From positions 1 to 24,169 of the forward strand of contig NW_003148911.1 of assembly GCF_000003605.2 (NCBI RefSeq): 24,169 nt of DNA. The letters are read 5' to 3'. The stretch's first letter is position 1; each line of letters starts with the position of its first letter. The position numbers and the translations under genes are program-made. Positions 21,852-24,169 of this stretch are shown in pieces. The stretch comes from Saccoglossus kowalevskii. Lineage: Eukaryota > Hemichordata > Enteropneusta > Harrimaniidae. A model generated the notes under the pieces. That model saw only the letters and a program-made list of their open reading frames with translations. It was not told where the DNA came from and ran no database searches.

Positions 21852-23709
21852 GTAGCCACTACATGTGAACTCACACTATTTGAGATGTTACAATAGCCAC
21901 TACATGTGAACTCACACTAATTGAGATGTTATAGTAGCCACTACATGTGAACTCACACTAATTGAGATGTTACAATAGCCACTACATGTGAACTCACACT
22001 ATTTGAGACGTTACAGTAGCCACTACATGTGAACTCACACTAATTGAGAAGTTACAATAGCCACTACATGTGAACTCACACTAATTGAGATGTTACAGTA
22101 GCCACTAGATGTGAACTCACACTAATTGAGATGTTACAGTAGCCACTACATTTGAACTCATACTAATTGAGATGATACAATAGCCACTACATGTGAACTC
22201 ACACTAATTGAGATGTTACAGTAGCCATTACATGTGAACTCACACAAATTGAGATGTTACAGTAGCCACTACATGTGAACTCACACTAATTGAGATGTTA
22301 CAGTAGCCACTACATGTGAACTCACACTAATTGAGATGTTACAGTAGCCACTACGTGTGAACTCGCACTAATTGGGATGTTACAGTAGCCACTACATGTG
22401 AACTCACACTAATTGAGATGTTACAGTAGCCACTACATGTGAACTCACACTAATTGAGATGTTACAATAGCCACTACATGTGAACTCACACTAATTGAGA
22501 TGTTACAGTAGCCACTAGATGTGAACTCACACTAATTGAGATGTTACAGTAGCCACTACATTTGAACTCACACTAATTGAGATGTTACAGTAGCCACTAC
22601 ATGTGAACTCACACTATTTGAGATGTTACAGTAGCCACTACATTTGAACTCACACTAATTGAGATGTTACAGTAGCCACTACATGTGAACTCACACTAAT
22701 TGAGATGTTACAGTAGCCACTACATTTGAACTCACACTAATTGAGATGTTACAATAGCCACTACATGTGAACTCACATTAATTGAGATGTTACAGTAGCC
22801 ACTACATGTGAACGCACACTAATTGAGATGTTACAGTAGCCAGTACATGTGAACTCACACTAATTGAGATGTTACAGTAGCCACTACATGTGAACTCACA
22901 CTAATTGAGATGTTACAGTAGCCACTACTTGCGAACTCACACTAATTGAGATGTTACAGTAGCCACTACATGCGAACTCACACTAATTGAGATGTTACAG
23001 TAGCCACTACATGTGAACTCACACTAATTGAGATGTTACAGTAGCCACTACATGTGAACTCACACTAATTGAGATGTTACAATAGCCACTACATGTGAAC
23101 TCACACTAATTGAGATGTTACAATAGCCACTACATGTGAACTCACACTAATTGAGATGTTACAGTAGCCACTACATGTGAACTCACACTAATTGAGATGT
23201 TACAATAGCCACTACATGTGAACTCACACTAATTGAGATGTTACAGTAGCCACTACGTGTGAACTCACACTAATTGAGATGTTACAGTAGCCACTACATG
23301 TGAACTCACACTAATTGAGATGTTACAATAGCCACTACATGTGAACTCACACTAATTGAGATGTTACAGTAGCCACTACATGTGAACTCACACTAATTGA
23401 GATGTTACAGTAGCCACTACGTGTGAACTCGCACTAATTGAGATGTTACAGTAGCCACTACATGTGAACTCACACTAATTGAGATGTTACAGTAGCCACT
23501 ACGTGTGAACTCGCACTAATTGAGATGTTACAGTAGCCACTACATGTGAACTCACACTAATTGAGATGTTACAGTAGCCACTACATGTGAACTCGCACTA
23601 ATTGAGATGTTACAGTAGCCACTACATGTGAACTCACACTAATTGAGATGTTACAGTAGCCACTAGATGTGAACTCACACTAATTGAGATATTACAGTAG
23701 CCACTACAT
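21852..23709. repeat. Long segmental copy 2 (pairs with 13,240-15,549)
   Basis: Markers in the same order as 13,240-15,549: TATTTG, GTTATAG, TATTTGAGACG (22,009), GAGAAG, CTAGATG, TCATAC with GATGATAC (22,175), CCATTAC, CACACAAATTG, TTGGG (22,374), CACATTAATTG, AACGCAC (22,814), CCAGTACATG, two ATGCG units (the first reads CTTGCG), ACGTG/TCGCAC alternation, CTAGATG with GATATT. The first unit has the normal 41 bp, without the extra C of the partner. It is 452 bases shorter, which equals 11 units plus that C. The left edge coincides with the right edge of the ATGCAAAC module. Confidence 0.9.
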
Positions 23710-24169
23710 GTGAACGCACACTAATTGAGATGTTACAGTAGCCACTACATGTGAATTCACACTAATTGAGATGTTACAGTAGCCACTACATGTGAACTCA
23801 CACTAATTGAGATGTTACAGTAGCCACTACATGCAAACTCACACTAATTGAGATGTTACAGTAGCCACTACATGCGAACTCACACTAATTGAGATGTTAC
23901 AGTAGCCACTACATGCGAACTCACACTAATTGAGATGTTACAGTAGCCACTACATGTGAACTCACACTAATTGAGATGTTACAATAGCCACTACATGTGA
24001 ACTCACACTAATTGAGATGTTACAATAGCCACTACATGTGAACTCACACTAATTGAGATGTTACAGTAGCCACTACATGTGAACTCACACTAATTGAGAT
24101 GTTACAATAGCCAGTACATGTGAACTCACACTAATTGAGATGTTACAGTAGCCACTACATTGATGAACT
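23574..24169. repeat. ATGCAAAC module, copy 3, running to the window end
   Basis: TCGCAC, consensus, CTAGATG with GATATT, AACGCAC (23,716), GAATTCAC, consensus, ATGCAAAC (23,834), two ATGCG units, then A1, A1, G1, A1, G1 units. This matches 9,961-10,556 unit for unit, including the G1/A1 series. Differences seen are CCAGTACATG near 24,112 and the odd last 12 bases. It overlaps the right end of the long segmental copy. Confidence 0.88.
24148..24169. repeat. Partial last monomer with an altered end
   Basis: The final 22 bases start normally (GTAGCCACTACAT) but continue TGATGAACT where the consensus has GTGAACT, two bases longer. The corresponding unit at 10,535 is normal. The change falls in the last 12 bases of the window, so it could be a real variant, the first sign of the array edge, or end-of-contig error. 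Confidence 0.75.

Larger units (their letters stand above)
1..24169. repeat. 41-bp satellite array, about 589.5 monomers
   Basis: Every part of the window reads as head-to-tail copies of one 41-base unit, all in the same orientation. Landmarks recurring every 41 bases are TAGCCACTACATGTG, CTCACACTAATTGAG and GATGTTACA. Composition per consensus unit is 14 A, 11 T, 9 C and 7 G, with no CpG. The last unit starts at 24,148, so 589 complete units span 24,147 bases, 2 short of 589 x 41; the individual length changes listed below sum to exactly -2. Most units differ from the consensus at 0 to 3 positions. On the + strand the consensus leaves at most about 51 nt between stops in any frame, and about 84 nt on the - strand, because 41 is not a multiple of 3 and each frame meets every stop. 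Satellites of this size are known from eukaryotic nuclear genomes; chromosomal location and species cannot be read from the window. Confidence 0.98.

Noticed and set aside
1-24169. CRISPR array
   Set aside because: There are no variable spacers; the full 41 bases repeat with point differences, and no cas gene or leader is present.
1-24169. Coding repeat protein or minisatellite inside a gene
   Set aside because: 41 is not a multiple of 3, and stops occur in all frames on both strands every one or two units.
1-24169. Avian 41-42 bp satellites (CNM/PO41 type)
   Set aside because: From what I recall those units carry alternating A and T clusters with GC-rich spacers; here there are no A or T runs above three in the consensus. 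Shared length alone is not evidence.
1-24169. Regular higher-order repeat of fixed size
   Set aside because: Block spacings (8, 26, 30, 39, 43, 46-48, 52, 102, 104, 108, 198, 210 units) do not share a common period; the array is a mosaic.
1-24169. tRNA, rRNA or other structured RNA gene
   Set aside because: No non-repeat sequence exists in the window, and the dyads have arms of only 4-5 bases.

Overview
The whole 24,169-base window is one uninterrupted tandem array of a 41-bp AT-biased satellite monomer (16 G/C in 41, about 39%). I count 589 complete monomers plus a 22-base partial one at the right end. The array enters at base 1 in monomer phase and is still running at base 24,169, so neither flank is visible. 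I find no protein gene, RNA gene, mobile element, CRISPR array or promoter. Stops recur in every frame on both strands, and every ATG in the consensus monomer meets a stop within three codons. Array size, absence of genes, lack of CpG in the consensus and the duplication history point to eukaryotic nuclear satellite DNA (centromeric, pericentromeric, subtelomeric or a heterochromatic block). I cannot name the species or clade and do not recognise the monomer as a known named family.

Monomer numbering used throughout: position 1 is the G or A of (G/A)TAGCC; CCACTA is at 5-10, ACATGT at 10-15, the dyad TGTGA-AC-TCACA at 13-24, AATT at 27-30 and ATGTTACA at 34-41. A copy matching the consensus lies at 575-615. 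Common variants are A1 for G1, T14 (ATTTG), G12 (ACGTG), C15 (ATGCG), G22 (TCGCAC), G20 (AACGCAC), T28 (TATTTG), A35 (GAGAAG), A36 (GATATT) and G11 (CTAGATG).

Length is tightly conserved. Fourteen length-change sites (-1, -3, +1, -3, -2, -3, +8, -1, +1, +1, -1, -1, +1, +1) sum to -2, which is exactly the departure of the last monomer start (24,148) from 589 x 41 + 1. That agreement indicates that no length variant was missed.

Layout. 1-5,030: GAGAAG-rich left part with a module seen three times (1, 3,073, 3,890) and a 1,061-bp tandem duplication (3,852/4,913); it contains a block of clearly divergent sister monomers at 984-1,147. 5,031-5,893: ordinary array with a cluster of private changes. 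5,894-9,632: a 45-unit segment and its 43-unit copy, joined by three units that carry an 8-bp slip duplication. 9,633-13,239: four-copy and three-copy modules shared with the right half, separated by homogeneous array. 13,240-15,549: a long segment repeated at 21,852-23,709. 15,851-15,953: three degraded units in which nearly every change copies a neighbouring base, probably a consensus or sequencing error. 16,152-16,807: an 8-unit tandem duplication. 17,423-24,169: further mosaic copies of the same modules.

The array therefore has no fixed-size higher-order repeat. It is a mosaic of blocks of 8 to about 56 monomers copied near and far, with boundaries falling on monomer starts, as expected from unequal exchange, replication slippage or conversion. 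The most notable points are the divergent monomer island, the homopolymer-biased block, the inherited 40-bp monomer that ties three distant segments together, and the minority CpG variants that look like remnants of a methylated ancestor.
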